DNA of 64,000 nucleotides, taken from contig NZ_ATUG01000001.1 in the NCBI RefSeq assembly GCF_000420085.1, positions 434,001 through 498,000 on the forward strand, written 5' to 3'. This stretch comes from Desulfospira joergensenii DSM 10085. GTDB lineage: Bacteria > Desulfobacterota > Desulfobacteria > Desulfobacterales > Desulfobacteraceae. Below are positions 1-8,810 of this stretch, in pieces; position 1 is the stretch's first letter; each line of letters opens with the position of its first letter. Position numbers and translations under genes: made by a program. Under the pieces are notes generated by a model. It saw nothing but the letters and a program-made list of their open reading frames with translations. It had not been told where the DNA came from and searched no databases.

Positions 1-183
1 CGCCACCGGACAGCCGGCCCGGTCAAGGAAGTGCCCGGCCGCCTCAATGGAATCGGTCAGGATGAAATCCGGAATATCCAGCCCCGCAAGCCTCATCAAT
101 GCCTTGGCATCGGGCTCCAGTACCCAGCCGGTTTCCCGGGAGTTCTCGATGATCTGTCTGCTCAGTTTTTTCAACATGGTCAT
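1..183 (-). CDS. ADP-forming acyl-CoA synthetase, ATP-grasp (beta) subunit, partial
   Basis: This reading frame runs off the left edge; only the first 61 codons are present. A strong ribosome binding site (GGGAGGG, 8 nt upstream) picks the ATG whose first base is 183. The N-terminus (MTMLKKLSRQII, then LEPDAKALMRLAGLDIP) resembles the start of the ATP-grasp_5 domain of NDP-forming acyl-CoA synthetases, where an alpha helix precedes the 'yGIpvp' strand. It begins 25 nt after the stop of the alpha subunit gene on the same strand, so the two form a co-transcribed alpha/beta pair. Together such enzymes turn acyl-CoA, ADP and phosphate into acid, CoA and ATP, or the reverse. The ATP-grasp core itself lies outside the window. 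Confidence 0.7.
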   Translation of the reverse strand, partial: MTMLKKLSRQIIENSRETGWVLEPDAKALMRLAGLDIPDFILTDSIEAAGHFLDRAGCPVA

Positions 184-208
184 TGGTTTTTCCCTCCCAC
201 AACGGGGA

Positions 209-1576
209 TTAAATCCTCCGGCACCGTTTCAGGGCCTTGGCCATGAACACGGCACCGTCCACGGAAGATGCCACAGGGATATTGTTCAGTTCAAAGCCTT
301 CGATGATGATCTTATACTTATCCTCATTGGGCACATAGGCGATCAGGGGCTTGCCCTCGTTCCTGGCCACCTGGCTCAGTTTGGCGCCGATATCGGCCGA
401 TATCAGCGGAGAATAGGGAAGGAGCAGGGCAATGATACAATCCACACTATCGTCCCGGGACAGGTGTGTTGCCGCCACCAGGATATCACGGTCCCGGCAG
501 CTCCCGGTGAGATCCAGGGGATTGTCCAGGGAAACGATTCCCTGGATCTCCGGGGAGAGTTCTTCCCGGATGATCTTCTTGGTCTCTTCTTTGATTTCAG
601 GAACATCCACCCCGTGAAGCTCACAGGCATCGGCCGCCACCACACCGTGTCCTCCGCTCAGGGTGATAATCCCGGCCCTGCCGCTGATTCCCTTGGGATA
701 GCAGCTTAGGGACTCGCAGAATGAGGTCAGTTCATATTCGTTGTCTGCCTCGGCCACGCAATGCTGCTTCATGATCTCCGAAAAAACCCGGTAATCCCCT
801 GCCAGGGATGCGGTATGGGAGGAGGCCGCTGCCATGCCCCTTGTGCTTTTGCCGGCCTTGAGAACCACCACCGGCTTGGAGCATTGTTCGGCCATTTTGA
901 CGAATTCCCGGCCCTCCCCCCTGCCAAAGCCTTCGATGTAAAAGGCAATCACCTTTGTCCCCAGGTCCTGATCCAGGTATTGGAGCATCTCATTCTCCCG
1001 GATGCAGGCCTTGTTCCCGATGCTCACGGCCAGGGAAATCCCGATGCCCTGGCCTGCGAATTTCACCATCTGATCCACCAGGACCCCGCCGCTCTGGCTG
1101 ATAAATCCGATGTTTCCCTTTTCCGGACGGATCAGCCTTTCGCCGGGGAGGAAAAAGGTGTCCACATAGTCCGGGGAGTAAACCCCCAGGCAATTGGGCC
1201 CCACAAAGGGGAATCCGGCTTCCCCGGCTATCCGGGTCACCCGGTCCTGGATCTCCTGGTTTCCGGATTCGGCAAAGCCTCCGGATATGATCACGGCCCC
1301 GCCCACACCACTTTGGATGCACTCTTCCACAACCTTTGGAACGAACTCGGCCCGCACCGCAATCACGGCCATATCGATTTTTTCCCCGATCTGCTCCACA
1401 CTTTCATAGAGCCGCTCCCGGTGGATGAACCCTCCCCTGGGATTCACGGGAAAGGTCTTCACCGGATACCTCAGGTGATTTTTGCTGTAAATGACATTGG
1501 CAGGATGATCATCCTGTGTTGTGGACACGCCGATCACAGCCATGGTGGAGGGTCTGAACAGGCAGTTTAGATCCAT
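209..1576 (-). CDS. ADP-forming acyl-CoA synthetase, CoA-binding (alpha) subunit
   Basis: 455-residue protein with the layout of the alpha subunit of ADP-forming acetyl/acyl-CoA synthetases: an N-terminal CoA-binding Rossmann domain (LFRPSTMAVIGVS), then succinyl-CoA-ligase-like domains. The motif SSHTASLAGD carries the histidine that is phosphorylated in this family. Length fits a stand-alone alpha subunit, so the enzyme is split rather than fused. A longer reading from 1624 is possible, but AAGAGG lies 7 nt before the ATG at 1576, and the protein then begins MDLNCLFRPS as is typical. The beta subunit follows immediately. The likely role is substrate-level phosphorylation from acyl-CoA or acid activation; the acyl substrate cannot be told from sequence. 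Confidence 0.88.
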   Translation of the reverse strand: MDLNCLFRPSTMAVIGVSTTQDDHPANVIYSKNHLRYPVKTFPVNPRGGFIHRERLYESVEQIGEKIDMAVIAVRAEFVPKVVEECIQSGVGGAVIISGGFAESGNQEIQDRVTRIAGEAGFPFVGPNCLGVYSPDYVDTFFLPGERLIRPEKGNIGFISQSGGVLVDQMVKFAGQGIGISLAVSIGNKACIRENEMLQYLDQDLGTKVIAFYIEGFGRGEGREFVKMAEQCSKPVVVLKAGKSTRGMAAASSHTASLAGDYRVFSEIMKQHCVAEADNEYELTSFCESLSCYPKGISGRAGIITLSGGHGVVAADACELHGVDVPEIKEETKKIIREELSPEIQGIVSLDNPLDLTGSCRDRDILVAATHLSRDDSVDCIIALLLPYSPLISADIGAKLSQVARNEGKPLIAYVPNEDKYKIIIEGFELNNIPVASSVDGAVFMAKALKRCRRI

Positions 1577-1887
1577 TTTCATACCTCTTAAGGAAGCGAG
1601 AACAGCTATCAGCGGGAGCATCATCTGCCCCTCGCATCTTCATTTATATTCGGCCGTTCCTATACGGCAATTTAGTAAAGGAATTCCTATAAAGAAAACC
1701 CTGGGACGGCAAATCGAATATCAGGCCATCGAAAAATTTTAATGGAAACTCCGCGCTTGGATGGCTCACAGGGGAGTTTTTGCTCACATATCTGCCCATA
1801 CAGGCGAAAAGAAATCTGGAACCGGAGTGTTCTGCGGTTCCAGATTTCTGCAGCAACGCCGTTGACGGGTGAAGATTAAAGATCAGA
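1577..1887. other. Intergenic region upstream of the acyl-CoA synthetase genes
   Basis: 311 nt without a gene I can support. It contains the hairpin at 1810-1849 that follows the rubrerythrin-like gene, and presumably the promoter of the synthetase pair. No clear -35/-10 pair was recognised. Confidence 0.5.
1810..1849 (-). terminator. Perfect 15-bp hairpin after the rubrerythrin-like gene
   Basis: AGAAATCTGGAACCG (1810-1824) and its exact reverse complement (1835-1849) enclose a 10-nt loop. On the minus strand the stem is followed by TTTTC, a short U tract, and it lies 38 nt after the stop of the gene at 1888-2349. A factor-independent terminator is the simplest reading; the U tract is weak. 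Confidence 0.55.
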
Positions 1888-2349
1888 CTAGTTGTCCTGG
1901 TCGGCCAGGTAGTCGTCGTACATGGACTCCAGGGCAAGCTTGTGCTTGGACTCTTCCTGGACCAGAATCCGGAAAACCTTTTTGGCCTCTTCCACGTCGG
2001 TCTGGTTTTCGAGTGAGGAATAGAGCTTTACCGCCTTTTCCTCCCTTTTCATGGCAAGTTTGAGGATTTCAGGCATGGGCATGCCCTCTTTGTATTCAGT
2101 CTCCACCATGTAATCACTGATCTTTAGATCGGTTACCGGTTTAAACTCATAGGAATCAATCTTTTCTTTATTGCCTGAAATATCGGAAAGAAGAACCACA
2201 TGCTTTTGTTCTTCCTGGGCAAACCTTTGAAAGGTCTCCTTAAGGGAGTTCCGGGTGGCTTCCTTGGCCAGGGAGGTGTAGAATTCAACCGCCTCTTTTT
2301 CCTTGTCAATGGCAAATTCCAATATTTCATCGATAGATTTAAATTCCAT
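1888..2349 (-). CDS. Rubrerythrin-like ferritin-family diiron protein
   Basis: 153-residue protein of two ferritin-like helical hairpins. Iron-ligand motifs are visible twice: EKEAVEFY with EEQKH in the first half, and REEKAVKLY with EESKH in the second. This is the pattern of the rubrerythrin diiron domain (Glu ... ExxH repeated). The C-terminal rubredoxin domain of classical rubrerythrin is absent, so electrons must come from another protein. In anaerobes such proteins usually reduce hydrogen peroxide or hold iron. The start is supported by AAGGAGAG upstream of the ATG. The gene stands alone, with a hairpin terminator behind it. Confidence 0.88.
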   Translation of the reverse strand: MEFKSIDEILEFAIDKEKEAVEFYTSLAKEATRNSLKETFQRFAQEEQKHVVLLSDISGNKEKIDSYEFKPVTDLKISDYMVETEYKEGMPMPEILKLAMKREEKAVKLYSSLENQTDVEEAKKVFRILVQEESKHKLALESMYDDYLADQDN

Positions 2350-2486
2350 GCTTACTCTCCTTTTCTTGGTGTTTTATCTGTATTCACTATTTTCAATACG
2401 CCTGCATTCCTATGCCATTCAACATGGCTGATTCATAAGACACTTTTCGATTTAAACAGCAAATTTTATACCATATTCATGGAGAT

Positions 2487-3416
2487 TTACAAACCATTTT
2501 CCCGGAAGCGCTTATCTAAAATATCGGCAAGGGCCGATTCCACATCCTGAAACAAAAATTCATACCCGGCTTCCTCCAGGTTCCCGGGCCGGGCCCGCTG
2601 ACTCTGGAGGAGGGATGCGCCCAGCTCTCCCATGATGGTTTTCACCACAAAGGCAGGGGCCGGCATGAATGCCGGCCGGTTCAGAACCCGTCCCAGGGAG
2701 CGGGCAAACTCTTTTTGACGGACAGGCCTGGGCCCGGTAAAGTTGAACACCCCTTCAAGCTCCTTTTCCTCAATGATAAAGGCCACGGCCACGGCAAGAT
2801 CTTTCATATGAATCCAGGGGAACCATTGCCGGCCGCCTCCCAGGGGACCTCCTGCAAAGAACTTGAAGGCCGGCAGCATGGTGGCCAGGGCTCCGCCGTT
2901 TTTCCCCAGAACCACCCCGAACCTCATGACCGCGGTTTTCACCCCCTTTTCCCTTGCCTGGATTCCCGCCCCTTCCCAGTTCCGGCAGACATCGGCCAGA
3001 AAACCGGTTCCCGGGGCAGTCTCTTCGGTGAGCAGATCATCCCCGCAGTCCCCGTAAATTCCCACGGCCGACGTGGTCAGAAGTTTCCGGGTTTGCCCCT
3101 TTTCAAGGGCGCTGACGATATTTTGGGTGGTCTTTATCCGGGAGTCATGGATGGCCTGCTTGTACTTTGGGGTCCAGTACTTGAATATGCTCCTGCCGGC
3201 CAGGTTGATGATGATGTCTGCCCCGGCAGCATGGGCCTGCCATTCTCCTTCCAGGGTGGTGTCTGCACTGACCCAGGTGAACTGGGGGGATTCTTCAGAT
3301 AAAAAATGGGTTTTCGAGGTTCCCAGGCCAGTCACGGAATATCCCCTGTCCAGAAAAATCCTGGACAGATATTGCCCCACAAAACCGGATGCGCCTGTGA
3401 TGAGTACTTTCTCCAT
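2487..3416 (-). CDS. TIGR01777-family NAD(P)-binding epimerase-like protein
   Basis: 309 residues. The N-terminus KVLITGASGFVGQYLSRIF is a Rossmann dinucleotide-binding motif (GxxGxxG) of the extended short-chain dehydrogenase/epimerase class. The later GIYGD and FGVVLGKNGGAL segments and the C-terminal DUF1731-like part match the TIGR01777 (YfcH) family. Substrate is unknown for this family. The reading frame extends upstream, but AAAGGAGA sits just ahead of the ATG at 3416 and the Rossmann motif follows at once, so this start is preferred. It is transcribed away from the MFS gene. Confidence 0.88.
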   Translation of the reverse strand: MEKVLITGASGFVGQYLSRIFLDRGYSVTGLGTSKTHFLSEESPQFTWVSADTTLEGEWQAHAAGADIIINLAGRSIFKYWTPKYKQAIHDSRIKTTQNIVSALEKGQTRKLLTTSAVGIYGDCGDDLLTEETAPGTGFLADVCRNWEGAGIQAREKGVKTAVMRFGVVLGKNGGALATMLPAFKFFAGGPLGGGRQWFPWIHMKDLAVAVAFIIEEKELEGVFNFTGPRPVRQKEFARSLGRVLNRPAFMPAPAFVVKTIMGELGASLLQSQRARPGNLEEAGYEFLFQDVESALADILDKRFRENGL

Positions 3417-3617
3417 AACGGTCTCCTTTTGAATAGGCCTCTGTCTGAAAAATGATGCCGGAGCACTCCCCTTAAATAGAACCAAAGATAAGCATGATTG
3501 TCAAAACGACAAGAGATGAAGGGCCTTGCCGCCCTCCCCCGGGGGGAGGATAAACCACGGGCGAATCCGACGCAAACTGCGTTTCTTCCTTGATCTAACC
3601 CCGGTGGTATGACATAG

Positions 3618-5021
3618 ATGCCTGGAAGGAAAACATGGGAGGGGAACAATTGCCGGGCCAAGGTAATGGGTAAACTGCTGACTTATTTTGGGAGAATGCT
3701 AGAATTGGAATCCTTTGAAAACAACAGACTCAATACTCCGCCCATGTCCCTGGCCTGGCTGATCTGGGGGCTGGGAGCGATGTTCTACCTGGTGGGATTT
3801 TTCCAGAGGGTGGCCCCGGCCGTCATGACCCAGGAACTCATGCGCGATTTTCAGATCTCGGCCTCCGGGCTGGGCCATCTGTCCGGTCTTTATTTTTATT
3901 CCTATGTGTCCATGCAGATCCCCACGGGGATCCTTGCAGATACCCTGGGCCCCAGAAAGCTCTTATCTGCCGGATGCCTGGCTGCAGGCATGGGCACCCT
4001 TTTATTCTCCATGTCTTCGGGATTTTTTGCCGCAGGACTTGGCCGCCTTCTCATCGGAGCCTCGGTGGCCGTTGCCTTTGTAGGGCTTCTCAAATTGTCC
4101 TCTTCATGGTTTCCCAAAAACTTTTACGGATTTGTGGCCGGGAATGCCATTTCCATAGGCCTTATCGGTGCGGTTACGGCAGGCCCGCCCCTGAGGTTTC
4201 TGATGGATACTTTTTCCTGGCGTCCGGTCATCGTTTCCTCGGGGATCATCACGATCCTGCTGGGAGCCCTGATCTGGTTTGTGGTCAGGGACTATCCCCG
4301 GGAAAAAGGGTATTCGGATTTTATTGCCGTGGGGACCGGCCCCCAATCCTCCCCTTCAGACAGCTTCCGAAACAATTTCATCAAAGCACTCCGGTTCAGG
4401 AACACCTGGCTGCTCTTTATCATCCCCGGAGGCATCGTAGGAAATATTCTCACCTTTTCCGGCCTGTGGGGGGTCCCCTACCTGGTCTCCCACCACGGCC
4501 TGACCCCGGGAAGAGCCGCCTCCCTGACCTCTGTCCTGCTCATCGGATGGGCCCTGGGAAGCCCCTTTTTCGGATGGATGTCCGATGTCCTGGGAAAAAG
4601 AAAACCCCTCTATATTGCCGGATGTGTGCTGACCGCTGTTGGATGGTCCCTGATCCTGTTCCGGGAAGACCTGTCCATGCTTCAGCTGATCCTGATCCTG
4701 TCAATGACCGGGTTTTGTTCAGGATCCATGATTATCAGCTTTGCCTTTGCCAAGGAGAGTGTTCCCCTGACCCTGTCCGGAACCATTTCCGGACTGACCA
4801 ACATGGGATCCATGATGGGACCGACCCTGCTCCAGCCCCTGGTGGGCCGGATACTCGATGCCCGGTGGAGCGGTCAGATGGCAGAGGGTGTCAGAAGTTA
4901 TTCCCTTGAGGCCTATGAGACCGGATTCATCCCCATGATCGTGTGGATCCTTTTGTCTGTCCTGCTTTTATTCTTCACAAAAGAGACCCATTGCCGGCAG
5001 ATGACACTCATTGAGTCCTAG
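3618..5021 (+). CDS. Major facilitator superfamily transporter
   Basis: Up to 467 residues with about twelve hydrophobic segments. A motif-A-like loop (GILADTLGPRKLL) lies between predicted helices 2 and 3, and a second one (GWMSDVLGKRKPL) occurs at the start of the C-terminal half. Both are hallmarks of MFS secondary carriers at the inner membrane. The substrate cannot be deduced. The start is uncertain: ATG codons at 3618, 3666 and 3696 are all possible, and none has an ideally spaced ribosome binding site; the first membrane segment begins only after the third. The gene converges on the EamA gene with a 10-nt gap. Confidence 0.85.
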   Translation: MPGRKTWEGNNCRAKVMGKLLTYFGRMLELESFENNRLNTPPMSLAWLIWGLGAMFYLVGFFQRVAPAVMTQELMRDFQISASGLGHLSGLYFYSYVSMQIPTGILADTLGPRKLLSAGCLAAGMGTLLFSMSSGFFAAGLGRLLIGASVAVAFVGLLKLSSSWFPKNFYGFVAGNAISIGLIGAVTAGPPLRFLMDTFSWRPVIVSSGIITILLGALIWFVVRDYPREKGYSDFIAVGTGPQSSPSDSFRNNFIKALRFRNTWLLFIIPGGIVGNILTFSGLWGVPYLVSHHGLTPGRAASLTSVLLIGWALGSPFFGWMSDVLGKRKPLYIAGCVLTAVGWSLILFREDLSMLQLILILSMTGFCSGSMIISFAFAKESVPLTLSGTISGLTNMGSMMGPTLLQPLVGRILDARWSGQMAEGVRSYSLEAYETGFIPMIVWILLSVLLLFFTKETHCRQMTLIES

Positions 5022-5031
5022 CCCGGATGGA

Positions 5032-5994
5032 TTATGCCGTCTTCTTGCCCAGGGAATCTCGGGCCTTTGTTTTCGGGGTCCTCTGGCTGATGATCACCCC
5101 TGCTGCAACCATGACGGCCGCCCCGGACTGTCCAAGGGAAAGGGTCTCTCCCAGAATTGTCCAGCCAAAGATCACGGCCGCCACCGGAACCAGATTGATA
5201 AACACGGATGCCCGGGCCGCCGGAATCCGGCTCATGGCCCAGTTGTAAAGGCCGAATGCCCCCAGGGAGGCAAATAATCCCAGAAACCCGAGGGAGAGCA
5301 GAAGGTTCCCTGTAAAGACCGCCCGGGGGCAAGCCATGAGATGGCCGATCCCCGGAGAGAAGAAGAGAACCCCGGCCAAAAACTGCATGCCCGAGAGGGT
5401 CCAGGGATTATACCGGCTGCTCAATTGTTTGACGATCACCATGCTTCCGGCCGCACATCCCATGCCCAGAAATTCCAAAATATTTCCCCAGAAGGGGTTG
5501 TCCCCGGGATGACTTCCCTCCCCTAAAAGGGTCAGGAGGGCCACCCCGGCCACGGAAATGATCAGCCCTGCAATGGTCCGCCGGGAAATGGATTCCGACA
5601 AAAAAAGCCAGGCCCCGATACCCACCAGAAGGGGAACCGATGCAGAGATTACCCCGGCCTGGGAGGATGTGGTCAATTTCAGAGCATTGGACTCAAATAG
5701 GAAGTAGAGGCAGGGCTGAAGAAGGACCATGGGCAAAAGAAGTTTTAAGTCCCCTCTGAGATACTTGTCCGGCTTCAGCCGCCCGGCAAAGGGAAGCATG
5801 GCCAGGCAGGCAATGGCCATGCGGCAGAACATCACCGCCTGGGGATGGAGGACCTTGACGCTTACCCTCATGGCCACAAAAGAACCGCCCCAGAACAGGA
5901 CCGCCGCCAGCAGGGCCAGAATCGGCAATAGGTCATGCCGGGTGTCCAGGGACATTGAAATCGGGGTCTGTTTTTCTTGATCCAAAGCTGTCAT
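5032..5994 (-). CDS. EamA/DMT-family transporter
   Basis: 320 residues with ten hydrophobic segments arranged as two EamA repeats, starting at ILALLAAVLFWGGSFVAMR and near FLGMGCAAGSMVIVKQLSS. This is the drug/metabolite transporter fold, usually an exporter of amino acids or other small metabolites. AGGAGAGG lies 7 nt before the ATG. The AraC-type regulator at 6439-7269 is upstream on the same strand and may control it, a common pairing, but a 444-nt gap containing a structured repeat separates them. Confidence 0.87.
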   Translation of the reverse strand: MTALDQEKQTPISMSLDTRHDLLPILALLAAVLFWGGSFVAMRVSVKVLHPQAVMFCRMAIACLAMLPFAGRLKPDKYLRGDLKLLLPMVLLQPCLYFLFESNALKLTTSSQAGVISASVPLLVGIGAWLFLSESISRRTIAGLIISVAGVALLTLLGEGSHPGDNPFWGNILEFLGMGCAAGSMVIVKQLSSRYNPWTLSGMQFLAGVLFFSPGIGHLMACPRAVFTGNLLLSLGFLGLFASLGAFGLYNWAMSRIPAARASVFINLVPVAAVIFGWTILGETLSLGQSGAAVMVAAGVIISQRTPKTKARDSLGKKTA

Positions 5995-6175
5995 TGTACA
6001 ATCCTCTCCTGAACAGGCCCTGCCAGAGGGTCTGAAATCTCATCCATCTTAATGCCCTGCCCCGGGTCAATCATGCTCCAGGGACATGGCCTGCCGTTGT
6101 TCTGAAGATCATCCTATATTGGGACCGGATTGAAGTATTGCAGGATATTGCCATGCGCCCGATTTTGTTTACAAT

Positions 6176-6338
6176 TTATAGCTGTTCCCAAAATAAAATT
6201 CCGATTCCTGCCGGGAGGAGCAAAGATTTTGCGCTCATTCTAGAAAATCATCCATGATTTTCTCCGAGGGGGGATCCCTTCTCCTGCGGCGTCCTGCCGC
6301 CCGAAGGAATCCAATCCGCGAAAACCTTCGCTCCTCCC
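6176..6338. repeat. Branched palindromic repeat element (full copy)
   Basis: In the gap between the AraC and EamA genes, a 126-nt block (6213-6338) is bounded by an imperfect inverted repeat: GGGAGGAGCAAAGATTTTG at the left and the complement of GGGAGGAGCGAAGGTTTTC at the right. Inside are two further hairpins. One is AGAAAATCA/TGATTTTCT (6242-6263, loop TCCA). The other is a nested stem at 6272-6312, with GGATCCCTTC facing GAAGGAATCC and GCGGC/GCCGC at its tip. The predicted shape is a three-way junction. The left 53 nt (6176-6228) recur at 54220-54272. The rest of the gap (5995-6175, 6339-6438) shows nothing I recognise. Confidence 0.6.
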
Positions 6339-6438
6339 TTAAGCCTGTGCAGAGTCAAAATAGAAGATAAAAATAAAGAACCCTATTTTTGAGAACAGAT
6401 ATAGAAGTAAAAAAACAGAACTTCAGGAGATTGCACTT

Positions 6439-7269
6439 TCAGGAGGCGGCCAGGGAAAGATACTGCCTGGGGGTGGCACCGAAATACCTGCGAAAGGTAT
6501 TGGCGAAATGACTCTGATCGGAAAACCCGGTCTCCAGGGCGGCCTGGGCAGCCGGAGTCCCTTTGAGCAGGAGTTCCCTGCCCGCTTCAATCCGCTTCTG
6601 GATTCTGTAGAGATGGGGGGAGAGGCCCGTATCCTGCTTGAAAATTCTTAAAAAATGATACCGGCTCAAATCAACGCTTTGGGCAACCTCTTCCAGGGTC
6701 AGTTTCCTGTCCAGCTCGGCAGACAGGATCTCCCGGGCCCGGGATACCGGATGGCGCAGCAATTTTTTGTATTGAGATTGCCCGGCTCTGCCGTGGCAGG
6801 AGAAGAGGAAATGAAAGGCGGCCACCAGAAGGGCTTCTTTTTCAAGGCAATCCCTGCTGTGCATCAGGGTTCTGAAGACCTGGCGGAATAAGGCGGAAAC
6901 CTGTTTTTCATGGACGATCCCGGTGGTAAATTCCGGCCAGGCAGCCGGGCCTGAATCCGACTCACCGGCCAGGTTTTTCATGGCTTCCAGGGTGATATAG
7001 CACATGAAATAGGTTACCGGTCCCTCATCCACCGGCACCCCTGAATGGATCTGGCCGGGATTGAGCAGGGTCACTTCGCCGGGCCCCACAACCGGGTCCG
7101 GGGCATCCCCCCGGAAGCAGAAGCTGGCGCCCGACTGCATGAGACCGACACCGTAAATTTTTTCATGGAAATGATCGGGAAACCTGTGATGGGAATTCTG
7201 AACCAGGCAGAGGTCAATCCCCGGCAGTTCCGGATCCCGAAAATAACTGACATTTGCTTTGGCCTTCAT
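6439..7269 (-). CDS. AraC-family transcriptional regulator
   Basis: 276 residues. The N-terminal half resembles an AraC-type cupin sensor domain (HFHEKIYGVGLMQSG near residues 34-48). The C-terminal ~100 residues contain the two helix-turn-helix units of the AraC/XylS family (LTLEEVAQSVDLSRYHFLRI, then AALETGFSDQSHFANTFRRY, ending FGATPRQYL). It probably senses a small molecule and activates a nearby gene; the downstream EamA transporter on the same strand is the best candidate target. The assigned ATG has only a distant purine tract in front of it, so the start is moderately certain. Confidence 0.9.
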   Translation of the reverse strand: MKAKANVSYFRDPELPGIDLCLVQNSHHRFPDHFHEKIYGVGLMQSGASFCFRGDAPDPVVGPGEVTLLNPGQIHSGVPVDEGPVTYFMCYITLEAMKNLAGESDSGPAAWPEFTTGIVHEKQVSALFRQVFRTLMHSRDCLEKEALLVAAFHFLFSCHGRAGQSQYKKLLRHPVSRAREILSAELDRKLTLEEVAQSVDLSRYHFLRIFKQDTGLSPHLYRIQKRIEAGRELLLKGTPAAQAALETGFSDQSHFANTFRRYFGATPRQYLSLAAS

Positions 7270-7434
7270 GTTTTTTAAATTACCCCTTTTTCCAGAAAAA
7301 GTATTGTAAAAAATTGCTGTTTTTGTCCGGGAATTTTCCCTTTGACTCCCATGGCAAAATATTGTATTTCATGGCGGTTTGTGCGTCATGTGGACTTGGA
7401 CTGGAAATTTACGGAGCGAATACGGAGCAGAACA

Positions 7435-7536
7435 ATGACAACATCACCTGCTATTCTTGTGGCACTCGGTCTTGGCGGATTTTTCACCGTCATCATGATC
7501 GGCCTGGCCGTGGCCATTAAAAAAAACATCATCTAA
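7435..7536 (+). CDS. Small single-span membrane protein (33 aa), function unknown
   Basis: A 33-codon frame preceded by GGAG 8 nt before the ATG. The product is one hydrophobic helix (residues about 5-28) followed by a basic tail (KKN). A perfect GC-rich hairpin follows the stop. The combination of ribosome binding site, membrane helix with positive-inside tail and terminator-like structure argues for a real mini-gene. It loosely resembles the tiny accessory subunits of sodium-dependent transporters, but no such transporter is adjacent, so no function is assigned. Confidence 0.5.
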   Translation: MTTSPAILVALGLGGFFTVIMIGLAVAIKKNII

Positions 7537-7547
7537 AAAACCGGCCT

Positions 7548-7578
7548 GATCCCCCGGTCCCCAGCGGGACCGGGGGTC
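7548..7578 (+). terminator. GC-rich hairpin after the mini-gene
   Basis: CCCCCGGTCCC (7551-7561) pairs exactly with GGGACCGGGGG (7566-7576) around a CAGC tetraloop, with two further flanking pairs. No U tract follows, so it may act as a terminator or as an RNA-stabilising hairpin. Confidence 0.45.
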
Positions 7579-7661
7579 CCCTCAATCAAAAAGCTCTTTT
7601 TAATCCGGATCTTGAATTTCCATGAACCTGAAGTCAAGCGGAAGAGCTGAGCAGCCCCGGG

Positions 7662-8540
7662 TCAACGGCCTTGTTTGGGACTGTTTTTATTCAGAAAATC
7701 AATCACAAATCCGTTGAACGTTTCTGGATTGTCCCGGTGCATTCCATGGGAGGCATTGCCAATGACTGCCCATTGGAAATTTCTTAAACAGCCCCGGAGT
7801 GTTTCATGCATCCTCCCGTAAATACGAGGACTGTTTTCTCCTGTGATGAGAAGAACAGGATTCTTTATTTTTTTCAGGTTTTCACAGTTGAGCGGCTCCT
7901 GTACGTCCCTGATCAGGCTTTTTAAAGATCCGGCGTTTTCTCTGCGAATTTGCCGGGCCGCTTCTGAGAATTTTTTCCAGGCACCCATTCTGCTTACCGA
8001 GTCTGTAAATAACTCCAGCCCTTTATCCAGGTCCCCTTTCTGAATCAGGTCGAGTGCTTTTCCAACGATACGATTCCGTCTTTCTATCTCTTCCATGCCT
8101 TCTGAATCATCCGAAAACAATTGAGCGAACGGGGCCGGATCCGCAAGGACAGCCGAATGAAAAAGGTCCGGATGAACCGTCATCATTTTCAAAACAACCG
8201 CTCCCCCGCGGGAATGCCCCACCAGATGCACAGGGCCCATATCAAGCGTTTTTATAAATCCGGATAAATCCTCGGCATGGTGACCAATGGAAACCGGACT
8301 TTCGTTCCCAAACTCTGAAGAACCGGGCCGCAGATTCAAAACAAGGGTTCTGTATTTTTTACTGAAGAACTCTGTTTGATTTTCCCAGGAACGGCAGTCG
8401 CCGAGAGAGCCGTGGATCCATATTACAGGGATCCCCTCCCCTTGGTCCAAATAGGTCATTTCATAGCCGTTAACGATAATTGACTTTAGATTCACAGGAT
8501 CTGCCTCCCCCATAATCTGAGTTATTTTTTTTACGCTCAC
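7662..8540 (-). CDS. Alpha/beta-hydrolase
   Basis: 292 residues with the alpha/beta-hydrolase fold signature. There is an oxyanion-hole HG motif (IWIHGSLGD), the nucleophile elbow GHSRGG with the catalytic serine, and a C-terminal histidine in NASHGMHRDNP. The acid that usually follows the sixth strand would lie around LLITGENSPR, where Glu replaces the common Asp. Substrate is not predictable. There is no signal peptide, so it is cytosolic. It stands alone; the ribosome binding site is weak. Confidence 0.85.
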   Translation of the reverse strand: MSVKKITQIMGEADPVNLKSIIVNGYEMTYLDQGEGIPVIWIHGSLGDCRSWENQTEFFSKKYRTLVLNLRPGSSEFGNESPVSIGHHAEDLSGFIKTLDMGPVHLVGHSRGGAVVLKMMTVHPDLFHSAVLADPAPFAQLFSDDSEGMEEIERRNRIVGKALDLIQKGDLDKGLELFTDSVSRMGAWKKFSEAARQIRRENAGSLKSLIRDVQEPLNCENLKKIKNPVLLITGENSPRIYGRMHETLRGCLRNFQWAVIGNASHGMHRDNPETFNGFVIDFLNKNSPKQGR

Positions 8541-8810
8541 ATGATCGCATTTTTTAACGCCCGGCGCTATTGTTTTCGGATTTGTTTAAACCGGCAGCAG
8601 ACCCCTGTCCGCGGGACTTCGGGGTTCCCGGCCAATCCGCCTCGCGCTTTTTGTATCGGCTCGGTTTTATTGTGTGCGCCACGAAAAGGGTTGCCCTGGC
8701 CGGAAACGGGATTTGCCTTTACACACAGCTTATTTGCTGGTAAAAATAATATCTGGCCGCCAGCCAGATGACAAATTAATCTGTAGTTTAAAAACACGAA
8801 TTCCTCAAAA

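Noticed and set aside
47-709. Plus-strand open frame opposite the acyl-CoA synthetase alpha gene
   Set aside because: Antisense shadow of a conserved gene with no recognisable domain.
761-1570. Plus-strand 269-codon frame
   Set aside because: Also antisense to the alpha subunit; GC-rich codon bias makes such frames long by chance.
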